From Bacillota bacterium (GTDB lineage Bacteria > Bacillota > Clostridia > Acetivibrionales > DSM-1351), in the NCBI GenBank assembly GCA_023397905.1, contig JAEWSZ010000134.1, forward strand, positions 1 through 64,000: a stretch of 64,000 bases of DNA, written 5' to 3'. The notes beneath the pieces are model-generated. The model searched no databases, was not told the origin of the DNA, and worked only from the letters and a program-made list of their open reading frames with translations. The position numbers and the translations under genes are program-made. Positions 8,909 through 17,265 of this stretch are shown piece by piece. How positions within the stretch are numbered: the stretch's first letter is position 1; every line of letters starts with the position of its first letter.

Positions 8909-11122
8909 CTATTCATTATACTGGTGAATCAATTCTTCAATACCTCTCTGGGCATTCAGCATGGCCTCTTCTTCTGATATTACTCCCAGCAGGGCACTTT
9001 TTATCGATATACCCAGAGTATGTTCGAATTTATACTCTTCAACAATGTTACCGTTATTTTCCCACATTTCACGCCTGCGGCCAATGGAATAACTTTGTAC
9101 AGCAGAATTCAGCCATGGAAACATTTCCAATAGTTCATAGTTTTTATATACTGACGCACATGGTGAAATACCCCCAAGCAGTGTAAAGGGTATGGACATT
9201 TCCTCTCCGCAGGCCCATTCGATAAAGTCTAAGGCTTCATCCTTATTCCTGCTGTTACTGGATATACCCATTGAACCTCCACCTAGTAATGGGCTATTCC
9301 CAGGAACCTGAGCATGCCCGATCATACCTGCAACATTTGACTTTTCAATATTTATGATATCCGATGCATGATTAATAAACATGATCATCATTGCAGCATT
9401 GCCTGAAATAAAGTTGTCTACCGAAGCCTTCCACCATGAATTTTCTGGAATTGGGCAAGCATATTTCATAGATTCCTTATAATTCTTTAATGCCTCAACA
9501 GCTTCTGCATTCCCCAAAAGTGGCCGTCCCGCTTTATCGAATAAGCTCCCTCCAGCGCCGAATAGCCGAGGAAGGTACTCGCACACCACACCACTGGTAG
9601 TTCCAAGGGTTAAGGTAGTTCCAAACTCAACCGGTGAGTTTTGATTTACACGGCGTGTAAAGAATTCAGCAACGCGGTTATACTCTTCAAAAGTCGACGG
9701 AACTGCAAGCTCATAGTGATTCATTTCATAGTACATCCGTTTAACCTTCGGATCCTCGAATAAATCTTTACGGTAAAAAAGCATCTGAACGCTTAAATCA
9801 AAAGGTACCGCATAGGGTACGCCCTTTACCATTGAAAAGTCATTCATTATATCACCTAACATATGATCAAAAATCCCTGCACTGTTTCTGTACATTTTAG
9901 GCAAAGGCATCAGACATTTTCTTTTAAACCACTGCAGCCATACCATATCCAAACGCATTACATCATAAAATCCGGTATCCCCCATCTGATTAATTACGTC
10001 ATACAGCTCATTATAAGGAAATACGGCAAAATTTACTTTAATACCCGTTTTTCGGGTAAAACTCGGGGAAAGCTTCATAAGTGCAGAAGTTGATGGGCTC
10101 TCAAGCATAAGAACATTAAGTGTCTTACCTTTGGGAAGTGATATTGAGGCTGAGTTCTGATATTTCGAACCTTCGCATGGAAGTATCCGTGACACTGGTT
10201 CCATAAACTCTCCATTAATACTTTCAATAAGCAGCTTTCCTGCCTCATGACCAAGCATCTGGCTGTTCACCCCATAACGTTCTATTCTATCTTCTCCAGA
10301 GGCTATGCTTGACGGTGAAAGCACAACCATTTGCGGCGATTCATTTAGCGTACCCATAGCACAAGCAGATAAAACACCTTCAGCCAAACAAAGATTGCTG
10401 GCTGCTATAGCTTCCGGTACTTCTTCATCTTTAAAGAAAGAAAATGCCGCCCGGAAAGCCATTCCTTTTTCAGATTGTATATGAACTTCATCTACAATAA
10501 TTTCGCATTCTTCCCTGGCTTTCTCCATAAAGCCTTCATAGAAGTCTTTCTCACAGGAATGAATATGCAGGCCGGTGATGACACCAATTCTATGAAGGCC
10601 TCTTTCTATGAGATCTTTCATAATCTCCGCACCAGCGGTTCTATAATCAAAACCTAGAAAATTCGCTTTTACCTCCGGACGACGCTCAATAAACATCAGT
10701 TTTGTACCATTAGCAGTCAGTGAATCATATAGTGAAATCAAATGAGGTATGCAAGTCACAACAACCACACCATCTACACGCTGCGTTGCGATAAGGTTTA
10801 CTACCGCTTCCTCACGGGAAGGTATATCCCCAGTAAGGTATAATTGGAGTGCATATTCATGCTCTTCAACATAGGATTTAAGACTGGTAAAAAAACTTGC
10901 AAAATGGGGATTGGTAATATCCGGAAGTATTACGGCCAGTGACCGGGTCGAACCTTTGCGTAGCATTTTTGCTTTTGCATTAATACTATATCCGTTTTTT
11001 CTCGCTATTTCTTCTACCAACTGAATTTTTTCTACGCTTACATTCCCTTTACCATTCAAAATATTTGATACCGTTCCGTGAGACACTCCTGCCATTTTTG
11101 CAATGTCTTTAATTGTTACCAT
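8909..11122 (-). CDS. LacI-family repressor fused to a type-1 solute-binding domain
   Basis: This 737-residue protein is about twice the usual LacI length. Residues 1-50 are a LacI helix-turn-helix (VTIKDIAKMAGVSHGTVSNI and NAKAKMLRKG hinge). Residues 58-325 form the periplasmic-binding-like effector domain (SLAVILPDITNPHFASF, RVDGVVVV). From about 333 to the end comes a complete type-1 solute-binding fold like UgpB or MalE (TLNVLMLESPSTSALMKLSP, PYAVPFDLSVQMLFYRKDLF, TFEEYNRVAEFF, NFISGNAAMMIMF, LDFIEWAC). There is no signal peptide, so this domain should sense ligand in the cytosol. It is likely the regulator of the adjacent importer operon and perhaps of the HAD gene. The fusion seems intact: a single frame, with no stop at the junction. 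Confidence 0.88.
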   Translation of the reverse strand: MVTIKDIAKMAGVSHGTVSNILNGKGNVSVEKIQLVEEIARKNGYSINAKAKMLRKGSTRSLAVILPDITNPHFASFFTSLKSYVEEHEYALQLYLTGDIPSREEAVVNLIATQRVDGVVVVTCIPHLISLYDSLTANGTKLMFIERRPEVKANFLGFDYRTAGAEIMKDLIERGLHRIGVITGLHIHSCEKDFYEGFMEKAREECEIIVDEVHIQSEKGMAFRAAFSFFKDEEVPEAIAASNLCLAEGVLSACAMGTLNESPQMVVLSPSSIASGEDRIERYGVNSQMLGHEAGKLLIESINGEFMEPVSRILPCEGSKYQNSASISLPKGKTLNVLMLESPSTSALMKLSPSFTRKTGIKVNFAVFPYNELYDVINQMGDTGFYDVMRLDMVWLQWFKRKCLMPLPKMYRNSAGIFDHMLGDIMNDFSMVKGVPYAVPFDLSVQMLFYRKDLFEDPKVKRMYYEMNHYELAVPSTFEEYNRVAEFFTRRVNQNSPVEFGTTLTLGTTSGVVCEYLPRLFGAGGSLFDKAGRPLLGNAEAVEALKNYKESMKYACPIPENSWWKASVDNFISGNAAMMIMFINHASDIINIEKSNVAGMIGHAQVPGNSPLLGGGSMGISSNSRNKDEALDFIEWACGEEMSIPFTLLGGISPCASVYKNYELLEMFPWLNSAVQSYSIGRRREMWENNGNIVEEYKFEHTLGISIKSALLGVISEEEAMLNAQRGIEELIHQYNE

Positions 11123-11263
11123 TTTTAGACTCCTTAAGAAAACTGATATACGTAAAAAGTGGATGCTTCCACTTATATTTTACAGCTAGATTGCTTTTTT
11201 TCCAAGTTTTATAACTATTTTGATTTGTAATCTTTTAAGACCAGCCAATTTAATATACATTTA

Positions 11264-12073
11264 TTACAATTTTGAAAGTCTTACTATAAAATCAGCTATC
11301 GCATCTTCATCATTGCTCACCAATATTTGATCCGCCAATTTCTTTACAGCATTTACCCCATTCGACGGAGTTGCAGCTACATCAGCTTCTTTAAGAAGCT
11401 CAATATCATTATAATAATCACCAACTGCACAGAACACCCGGTGTTCCTCCTTTAGATGATCTTTCAGCCATGCTAGCGCACTGCCTTTATTAATTCCTGA
11501 CGGCAATATTTCTAAAAATATTTCAGAAGAAAATACTATGTGTACCGACTCTTCTATTCCCTCTTTTTTGAATTCCTGTTGGAGCTCCTCTAATTCTTGA
11601 TGTTCTCCGCAAAAAAGAATTTTAAGCCAATTTTCCTTAAAAACCTCCTGGAGACTTTTGAACACACAGGGTGAATGCATAGTAATAAAATCAGGATCAG
11701 AGGTTTCTCTCGGTGATACAAAATTAATTTCATTTTCGCTGTAAATCTGAATATCTATATTCGGGTGTCTCCCTAAACAATTCGTGATCATCGGAATCAA
11801 CCTTTCTTTCTGTAAAAAAAATGTTTCAAGAAGGGTTTCGGTATGAAAATCATACAGCCCGCTTCCATTAAACACGATGGATGGTGTGTTAATGCAAACC
11901 CCTTCTATCAATGGTTTAGAATTCATAGGTGTACGTCCAGTTGAAATTCCAAATCTTCCTCCATTTTCTGTAAACATCTGAATTGCTTTTTTATTCCGTA
12001 CAGAAATTTTACATTCAGAATTAAATAAAGTACCATCTAAATCACTCATAAGTACTAATTTGCTAAAATCCAT
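11264..12073 (-). CDS. HAD-superfamily (Cof-type) phosphatase
   Basis: The protein of about 269 residues has the HAD motif I LMSDLDGTLF (D11, D13), motif II STGRT, a lysine before the acid pair, and motif IV GDYYNDIELL, followed by ATPSNGVNAVK. This is the Cof/YidA subgroup, which dephosphorylates sugar phosphates and similar small molecules. The start at 12073 is chosen because GGGAGG lies five bases upstream; a frame extending 42 bases further covers that ribosome site. Its promoter shares the TTGACACGT-CC -35 region with the transport operon, which suggests joint control. Substrate unknown. Confidence 0.88.
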   Translation of the reverse strand: MDFSKLVLMSDLDGTLFNSECKISVRNKKAIQMFTENGGRFGISTGRTPMNSKPLIEGVCINTPSIVFNGSGLYDFHTETLLETFFLQKERLIPMITNCLGRHPNIDIQIYSENEINFVSPRETSDPDFITMHSPCVFKSLQEVFKENWLKILFCGEHQELEELQQEFKKEGIEESVHIVFSSEIFLEILPSGINKGSALAWLKDHLKEEHRVFCAVGDYYNDIELLKEADVAATPSNGVNAVKKLADQILVSNDEDAIADFIVRLSKL

Positions 12074-12167
12074 TTCGGCCTCCCTTATTGCCTCGAAAAT
12101 ATGCATTCCGGTCATTACAGAAGTGTGACTGTATTTCTATAGAATGCATGTTATGTGCTACAAATTC

Positions 12168-12196
12168 ATTGTATTTTGTAAATTGGTACGTGTCAA
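12168..12196 (-). promoter_or_regulatory. Promoter of the HAD phosphatase gene
   Basis: TTGACA and TACAAT lie 17 bases apart on the minus strand. The sequence from TTGACACG through CCAATT is nearly identical to that of the transport-operon promoter at 8480-8508. The 12116-12424 gap holds this promoter and the left end of the insertion sequence, and no gene. Confidence 0.75.
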
Positions 12197-12424
12197 TATT
12201 TTTGCGAGATTTTCTAAAATGACTAACAGCAAATTTAAGAATTATCTGCTTTGTAAAAATGAGATGAATGAGCTTTTCTCGATAAACTGGACACTCCTAA
12301 GTTAGATTTCCTTTGTTTCTCTCAAAATTACTATATACATCATTTTCTCATGGTATTTACACCAATTACCATTTCGTGATCGCAAAATCATTTCCTCCTA
12401 CGCAGCACAATTAGCATAATATCT

Positions 12425-13219
12425 TTACTTGTAATCACACGGAGTCAAGAAATTCAATGCTTGATGCCTTCTTCTTCGATTGTAAAATGTCTCTATATAC
12501 CAGAATATATCCCTGCGAGCCTGCTCACGAGTGGCATACTTATTATTGTAGCGCATTTCACATTTTATAGTGCTGAAAAATGTTTCTGCACAAGCATTAT
12601 CATAGCAGTTTCCTTTACGGCTCATGCTACATACCATATTGTGTTTTTTTAACAAGGCCTGATACTCATGGCTGCAATACTGCACACCCCTGTCGGAGTG
12701 ATGTAGGAGTCCTTTTGGAGGCTTATGCCTCATTACTGCGTTGTTTAAAGCTTTTATGCACAGTTCAGTCTTCATGTTGCCATCCGTAGCCCAGCCAACA
12801 ATCTCTTTTGTAAATATGTCCTTAACGGTTGCTAAATAAAGCCATCCTTCATTTGTGCCAATGTAAGAGATATCAGTCACCCAGACTGCACCTGGCCTAT
12901 CCACATTGAAGTCTTGGTTCAAGATGTTTTCTGCCACTGGAAGCTTATGATTTGAATTTGTTGTTGCCTTATATTTTCGTTTTCTCTTTGAATACAGATT
13001 ATGCTCCTTTTGGATTCTGTAAAGTCTGTTACGACTACATTTTGGGTATTTTCCCCTTACATCTTCAAGCAATTTATCAAGGCCACACATGCCTCTTAGT
13101 TCATTGTAGCTTTTTATGGCAACAGCAGTAATTCCCTGAGTCTCTAAAGTTCTTCTGCTCGTAGCTCTATTCAACCAACCATAGTATCCACTCCGTGAAA
13201 TATACAACAATTCGCACAT
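12425..13219 (-). CDS. IS3-family transposase OrfB (DDE integrase domain)
   Basis: The frame encodes the rve/DDE catalytic domain: first Asp in VWVTDISYIG, second Asp in HHSDRGVQY, Glu in YDNACAETFFSTIK, as in IS3 and retroviral integrases. The N-terminal part carries HTH_21 (RNRLYRIQKEHNLYSKRKR). It lies in the -1 frame relative to OrfA and can be read continuously upstream into the slippage site near 13300, which gives a fused OrfAB of about 380 residues. That fusion is normally the active transposase. The ATG at 13219 is only where an unfused product could begin. Confidence 0.9.
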   Translation of the reverse strand: MCELLYISRSGYYGWLNRATSRRTLETQGITAVAIKSYNELRGMCGLDKLLEDVRGKYPKCSRNRLYRIQKEHNLYSKRKRKYKATTNSNHKLPVAENILNQDFNVDRPGAVWVTDISYIGTNEGWLYLATVKDIFTKEIVGWATDGNMKTELCIKALNNAVMRHKPPKGLLHHSDRGVQYCSHEYQALLKKHNMVCSMSRKGNCYDNACAETFFSTIKCEMRYNNKYATREQARRDIFWYIETFYNRRRRHQALNFLTPCDYK

Positions 13220-13266
13220 CTTCTCAACAGGAAACTCGGAGCTGTGTTTCTGTATGAAGGCATAAA

Positions 13267-13572
13267 TTACTTCCTGTTGTCTTGAATGAAGATGGCTACG
13301 GATTTTTTTAAAATATTTACTGTTTGCTCCAGATCAGCATTCTTTCTTTTTTCTTCCTTGAGCTGTGCTTCCAGATCAGCTACACGGCTGTTAACCGGGT
13401 CCTGCTTAACCTCAGCAACTTTTAACCAATTTCGTATAGTCTGGTCATTTACACCAAAATCTTTAGCTACTTTATTTACAGGCTGCTGCTCTTCTCGTAT
13501 AAGCCTTATGATATCAGCCTTAAATTCCTCATTGTACCGGTTACCCTTTGTTGTCATTCTTATCTCCTCCAC
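13267..13572 (-). CDS. IS3-family transposase OrfA (HTH, leucine zipper)
   Basis: The 101-residue protein opens with the HTH_Tnp_1 domain (YNEEFKADIIRLIREE, then NKVAKDFGVNDQTIRNWLK). It continues as a heptad coiled coil (VADLEAQLKEEKRKNADLEQ) that mediates dimerisation. Near its end the minus strand reads TTTTAAAAAAATCC, an A7 slippery run. A -1 slip there enters the OrfB frame, giving KKIRSHLHSRQQEVIYAFIQ and then the MCELLYISRSGYYGW joint typical of IS3 OrfAB proteins. The frame arithmetic confirms -1. Confidence 0.88.
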   Translation of the reverse strand: MEEIRMTTKGNRYNEEFKADIIRLIREEQQPVNKVAKDFGVNDQTIRNWLKVAEVKQDPVNSRVADLEAQLKEEKRKNADLEQTVNILKKSVAIFIQDNRK

Positions 13573-13783
13573 AGGTTTACTTTACCCTAACTTACCTGTG
13601 TCCGACAAATCGAGTATTCCACAGTGTTTTTCTTTTCTGTGTTAGTACATAGATTGTCTTTCTCTGTTATACAAAATGGGAAGTTGACTTCAATATAAGG
13701 GCAGCCGAATGAGTAAATCAATTAATGGTAGTGCAATTTGGGGTGAGTAATGCCTACGAGCAATGCATCCCTTTATGGATTTT

Positions 13784-14443
13784 TTACGGATTATATGGCT
13801 CTCCGTTTGGTTTAGACGCCGGCGGGGTGCTATCCTTTGTTACCGGCGGCTGAAGCGGGACGTATATAACGTCGCCTGTAATCTCTGGCTCTGCGTATGT
13901 CGGAGGGGATGTGCTGCTTGACGCAGATTCATCATCGCCCATAATCCCGATTTTGTGACCGCTCTCATACATATCCTCGGCAACGGTTCCGCTGCCCATA
14001 ATGCCGACCTTATTGCCTGTAAGCTGATCGCCGGGATTGCCGACCATTGTTCCGACGCTGCCACCGCCTTCGTCGACTATCCACCCGAAGCCCGGTATCC
14101 AGACATGTGGCTTTCCGTCGATGACTGTTCTATCGCCTGATTTTGGTTCGGTGGAGACTGGTGCGGATTTTGATATAGGCTTCGGTGCTGGTTCTGTTTT
14201 TTCTTCTGCCGTTACCTCTATTTTCGTCGACTTACTTTCTGTGACAGCCTCCGCTACAGGAGTAGGCATATCAGCAGAGATAAAAATATGTGGTACCTTT
14301 TCTGCCCTAACCTCAATTTCGGCGCTTACAGCGGTTTTTACCGGCTCGGCGGGTAAATCCTCGACCTCGACGCTCCGTGGCCACACGGCGGCACACAGCG
14401 CGGCACAGGCAATAATTCCTATTCCAGCGATTGTTTTTTTCAT
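13784..14443 (-). CDS. DUF6550-like secreted or anchored protein
   Basis: The roughly 219-residue protein has a Lys-Lys N-terminus and one hydrophobic segment (IAGIGIIACAALCAAVW), so it is a signal-anchored or exported protein. A long acidic, proline-rich linker follows. The best-conserved part is DGKPHVWIPGFGWI, with the GIMGSGTVAEDMYESG-type repeat ending in KIGIMG. That layout matches DUF6550, known mainly from conjugative and other integrative elements of Firmicutes; the assignment is from memory. The ATG at 14443 has AGGGAGA eight bases upstream. It is transcribed divergently from the HTH-ATPase operon. Function unknown; it supports an element origin for this stretch. Confidence 0.65.
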   Translation of the reverse strand: MKKTIAGIGIIACAALCAAVWPRSVEVEDLPAEPVKTAVSAEIEVRAEKVPHIFISADMPTPVAEAVTESKSTKIEVTAEEKTEPAPKPISKSAPVSTEPKSGDRTVIDGKPHVWIPGFGWIVDEGGGSVGTMVGNPGDQLTGNKVGIMGSGTVAEDMYESGHKIGIMGDDESASSSTSPPTYAEPEITGDVIYVPLQPPVTKDSTPPASKPNGEPYNP

Positions 14444-14525
14444 ACAGACCATCTCCCTTTAGCAAGACACCATACCACAAGGTGCGGGAGATAGCTACTG
14501 ATTTACGCAAAAAGCATCCCTAAGA

Positions 14526-14554
14526 TTGAAAAATGTTATAACACATGCTATAAT
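14526..14554 (+). promoter_or_regulatory. Promoter of the HTH-ATPase-methylase-nuclease operon
   Basis: TTGAAA and TATAAT are separated by exactly 17 bases on the plus strand, 22 bases before the GTG of the HTH gene. No other promoter of this quality appears before the following genes, which suggests a single transcript from 14.56 to 19.55 kb. Confidence 0.8.
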
Positions 14555-14576
14555 TGTTGGTAAGAGGTGAAGACAA

Positions 14577-14768
14577 GTGGATTTTTCCGCAACAGTGAAA
14601 ATGGTACGCGAGAAAATGCATATGAGCCAAGAGGATTTGGCCCGTGCCTTAAATGTAAGTTTCGCCACAATTAATCGTTGGGAGAACGACAAAACCCATC
14701 CCAATAAACTGGCCAAACAGGTATTTATATCTTTTTGTGAGCAGAACGGCATTTCAGTCAAGGATTAG
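14577..14768 (+). CDS. Small XRE-family HTH regulator
   Basis: A 63-residue protein that is essentially one Cro/C1-type helix-turn-helix: VREKMHMSQEDLARALNVS, then FATINRWENDKTHPNKLAKQ. It starts with GTG, preceded by AAGAGGTGA. The tryptophan-bearing recognition helix (INRWEN) is typical of short regulators that precede defence and restriction genes. It is first in the rightward operon, 88 bases before the ATPase gene, and probably represses the operon, in the manner of restriction-modification controller proteins. Autoregulation is inferred. Confidence 0.85.
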   Translation: MDFSATVKMVREKMHMSQEDLARALNVSFATINRWENDKTHPNKLAKQVFISFCEQNGISVKD

Positions 14769-14856
14769 AGAAAAAAGTAAACTGAGAAAAACAGGTCAAT
14801 ATACAGGTTGAGTTGAATGAAAAGTTAAAAAGATTGAGGAAGGAGCTTAATACGCT

Positions 14857-17013
14857 GTGATTAAGTTTAATAAAATTGAAAATGCCGAGATTTTCACAAG
14901 GGATTTTAGGCCACTTGTAAAAAACAATGAGATTGATTTTCCTGCAGCCGAAGAAATTGCAGTCATTTATGGACCGAATGGGACGGGAAAAACCAGCCTG
15001 ATAAAAGTGCTTTCTGATGGCAAAGGCACGAAGGTTGAGTTTGAATACGACAACCAAACATATTCGACTGGTAAGGGTATGTTTCATATCATTAACGACC
15101 AGAACAACAGGAACATCATCAAGGGAGAAACAAAGGACTTTTTCCTCGGTGACAACATCAGGCGCGAATTTGAATTGCAGGAGTTTATCATAACTGAACG
15201 TGGAAACATCATTGGTGCGATAGTAGCTTCTCTTAAATCGCATGGTATTTCTGCGGCGAATAGCTCCTTAATTGATTTGATTACTATTCCTGACATTGCG
15301 GCATTGATTAAGGATATTGCAAACACCAAATCGAAAGGCGACAAATATGCGACCGAAGATTTAATTACAAAAATGCAAGCAATCGTCGCAATTGAAATCC
15401 CTGAACACGATGATGCTAAGCTGCAATTTCTTCAGAATGATATTGGGGGCAAGGATAGTATCTTTCGCAAAATTGAGGATATAAATACCAAGCCATTGGC
15501 CTCCAATCCCCGCGTTCATCAAATTGAAGAAAACACAGAGGCAATAAATATTCTCAATCGCTTTCATAAAGACGAATGCATTGTCTGCGATACAAAAGGC
15601 ATTGACTGGGAAACTCTACTTGCTTCGAAAACGGCGAATCGCACAACTGTTATCGAAGCATTGGCTGATGATGTAAAGCCTCTCATCGAAAAAATCATCG
15701 GCTTAGTTCCTGCGTCTGATCCGTTCCAAATCAAGACACGCCTTATTGACGCAATTAGCCAGGGCAACAACGCAAGTATTATTGCTTTACTTGAAGAAGC
15801 GAAAACATATAAGAACCTTTATTGTCATATCGTTCTTAATGATTTGGATGCTTTGATTTCTGCAAGCGAGTTACCAAGCAAAATGACTGAATATCAAGCA
15901 CTGTTAGCTGAGAAGCCGGAAATCACAGAAGAAGATATGCTTTATATCGAAGAAATCATCAACAACAGTATGAACAAAAAACTCTCTCTGGAAAGGGATG
16001 AAAAAACAAAGAATCTTCGGATTTTCCTTTCGAATCAAGAATTCCTGGGCAAATCCCGAGATGAACTGCCTCTGAGTACAGGTGAGCAGAACTTTCTTTC
16101 TTTGACTTTTGAGTTCTTGAAAGCCAAAAATTCGGCTTGCCCTATTGTCGTAGTAGATGATCCGATATCAAGTTTTGACTCGATCTATAAAAATAAAGTC
16201 GTATTTGCCATTATTAAAATGTTACATCATAAGAAGCGGATAATATTGACGCACAATACCGATTTGCTTCGTTTGCTTGAAAGCCAGTACAATAGCTGTT
16301 ATAAGTTATATCTTCTCAATAATACTGACGGCGAAGAAAACGGCTTTATTGCATTAAATCAGAAAGAACAAGAAATGCTGATCAGCATTGAAAAGCTACT
16401 CTCAGCTTTTAGGGGTAGCATCTTCCCGCACATTCAAAACAAAGAATTGTTCCTTATTTCCTTAGTGCCGTTTATGCGCGGATATGCCAATATTATCAAT
16501 AATACAGGAGTTTACGACAAACTGACACAGTTAATGCACGGATACAAGACAGACAAAGTGGATATAGCCGATATCTATAAGACGCTGTTTGGGAATAATG
16601 GCGGGGTATTGCCCGATAATTACGAAGTTTCCGTTTCCGATATCCTTTCCAAAACTGTTGATGGCGTTCATATTCTCAACCCAGCTCAATACCCGCTGCT
16701 GGACAAGACCCTGCGGCACTCTTTTACATATTTATTTTTGCGTTTGATGGTAGAAAAGGCTCTTGTCGCGAAATTCGGCATTGATACAAACAGGAATAAA
16801 CAATTAGGACAAATTATTTCGGCTGCTTATCCTAATGAAAATGATATCACCCAGATTCGAAATCGGATAAGATTGACCTCGAAAAAGACCCTAATAAACG
16901 AGTTTAATCATTTTGAGGGGAATTTGAGCATTTTCCAACCGGCGATTGATATTACTGACCAAGCTCTCGGCAAAGAGAGAACTGACATAGTAACTTTTGT
17001 AAGTAATCTCTAA
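14857..17013 (+). CDS. SMC/RloC-like ATPase with possible C-terminal RNase motif
   Basis: The 718-residue ABC/SMC-type ATPase has Walker A GPNGTGKTS at 39-47, signature LSTGEQ at 406-411, Walker B PIVVVDDP with D434-D435, and the H-loop His466 in ILTHN. Midway there is a single C241-x2-C244 pair, as in the zinc hook of Rad50 and RloC, where two monomers share a zinc. After the ATPase come about 240 residues with R629-x3-E633 and, later, N681...H685 in LINEFNHFEG. That order recalls the Arg-Glu-His triad of PrrC/RloC anticodon nucleases and HEPN-like RNases, but the match is short and unproven. It starts with GTG. Its neighbours are a methyltransferase and an HNH nuclease, which supports phage defence. 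Confidence 0.8.
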   Translation: MIKFNKIENAEIFTRDFRPLVKNNEIDFPAAEEIAVIYGPNGTGKTSLIKVLSDGKGTKVEFEYDNQTYSTGKGMFHIINDQNNRNIIKGETKDFFLGDNIRREFELQEFIITERGNIIGAIVASLKSHGISAANSSLIDLITIPDIAALIKDIANTKSKGDKYATEDLITKMQAIVAIEIPEHDDAKLQFLQNDIGGKDSIFRKIEDINTKPLASNPRVHQIEENTEAINILNRFHKDECIVCDTKGIDWETLLASKTANRTTVIEALADDVKPLIEKIIGLVPASDPFQIKTRLIDAISQGNNASIIALLEEAKTYKNLYCHIVLNDLDALISASELPSKMTEYQALLAEKPEITEEDMLYIEEIINNSMNKKLSLERDEKTKNLRIFLSNQEFLGKSRDELPLSTGEQNFLSLTFEFLKAKNSACPIVVVDDPISSFDSIYKNKVVFAIIKMLHHKKRIILTHNTDLLRLLESQYNSCYKLYLLNNTDGEENGFIALNQKEQEMLISIEKLLSAFRGSIFPHIQNKELFLISLVPFMRGYANIINNTGVYDKLTQLMHGYKTDKVDIADIYKTLFGNNGGVLPDNYEVSVSDILSKTVDGVHILNPAQYPLLDKTLRHSFTYLFLRLMVEKALVAKFGIDTNRNKQLGQIISAAYPNENDITQIRNRIRLTSKKTLINEFNHFEGNLSIFQPAIDITDQALGKERTDIVTFVSNL

Positions 17014-17025
17014 GGAAGAGCTATT

Positions 17026-17115
17026 GTGGATTTGATTAACATGAACGAAGTTCAACAGGATGAGTTGATTGAAATAATGGCTGAGATTTTGACCATAGCC
17101 AAGGCGAAGAACTAG
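17026..17115 (+). CDS. Tiny ORF between ATPase and methylase (29 aa, maybe half of a broken gene)
   Basis: The GTG start is 10 bases after the ATPase stop and close behind a GGAAGAGC ribosome-binding sequence. The product is acidic and helical (MNEVQQDELIEIMAEILTIA core). Shifting by -1 just before its stop leads directly into the frame of the next tiny ORF, giving ERSRTRFAKVMAKIT. The pair may therefore be one gene of about 75-80 codons broken by a frameshift, or two short overlapping genes. No family recognised. Confidence 0.4.
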   Translation: MDLINMNEVQQDELIEIMAEILTIAKAKN

Positions 17116-17144
17116 AAAGAAGCCGAACCCGCTTTGCAAAAGTA

Positions 17145-17261
17145 ATGGCAAAAATCACGCAGGTCGTTAAAGACGACGAAACGCTCGCCAAGGTTACGGG
17201 TTACACCACGACTGTTTACCAACTTGTCAAACCGATAATTGATAACATGAATGTGAGGTAA
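17145..17261 (+). CDS. Tiny ORF just before the methylase (38 aa)
   Basis: A 38-codon frame beginning MAKITQVVKDDETLAKV and ending NMNVR, four bases before the methylase ATG. Its end contains the GTGAGG that serves as the methylase ribosome site, so it is positioned for translational coupling. It is in the -1 frame relative to the 29-codon ORF upstream and open well before its own ATG, consistent with a single frameshifted small gene. Not recognised. Confidence 0.4.
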   Translation: MAKITQVVKDDETLAKVTGYTTTVYQLVKPIIDNMNVR

Positions 17262-17265
17262 AGCA

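Larger units (their letters stand above)
12278..13614 (-). mobile_element. IS3-family insertion sequence
   Basis: About 1.34 kb with two overlapping-frame transposase genes between imperfect terminal inverted repeats. The left end near 12278-12305 and the complement of the right end near 13587-13614 share CTCGAT, GGACAC and TAAGTTAG in the same order, with short mismatched spacers. The exact outermost base is uncertain (TG/CA ends would give about 12285-13604). I see no clear target-site duplication. Both frames look intact, so the element may still be able to move. It separates the transport genes from the putative defence cassette. Confidence 0.85.
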
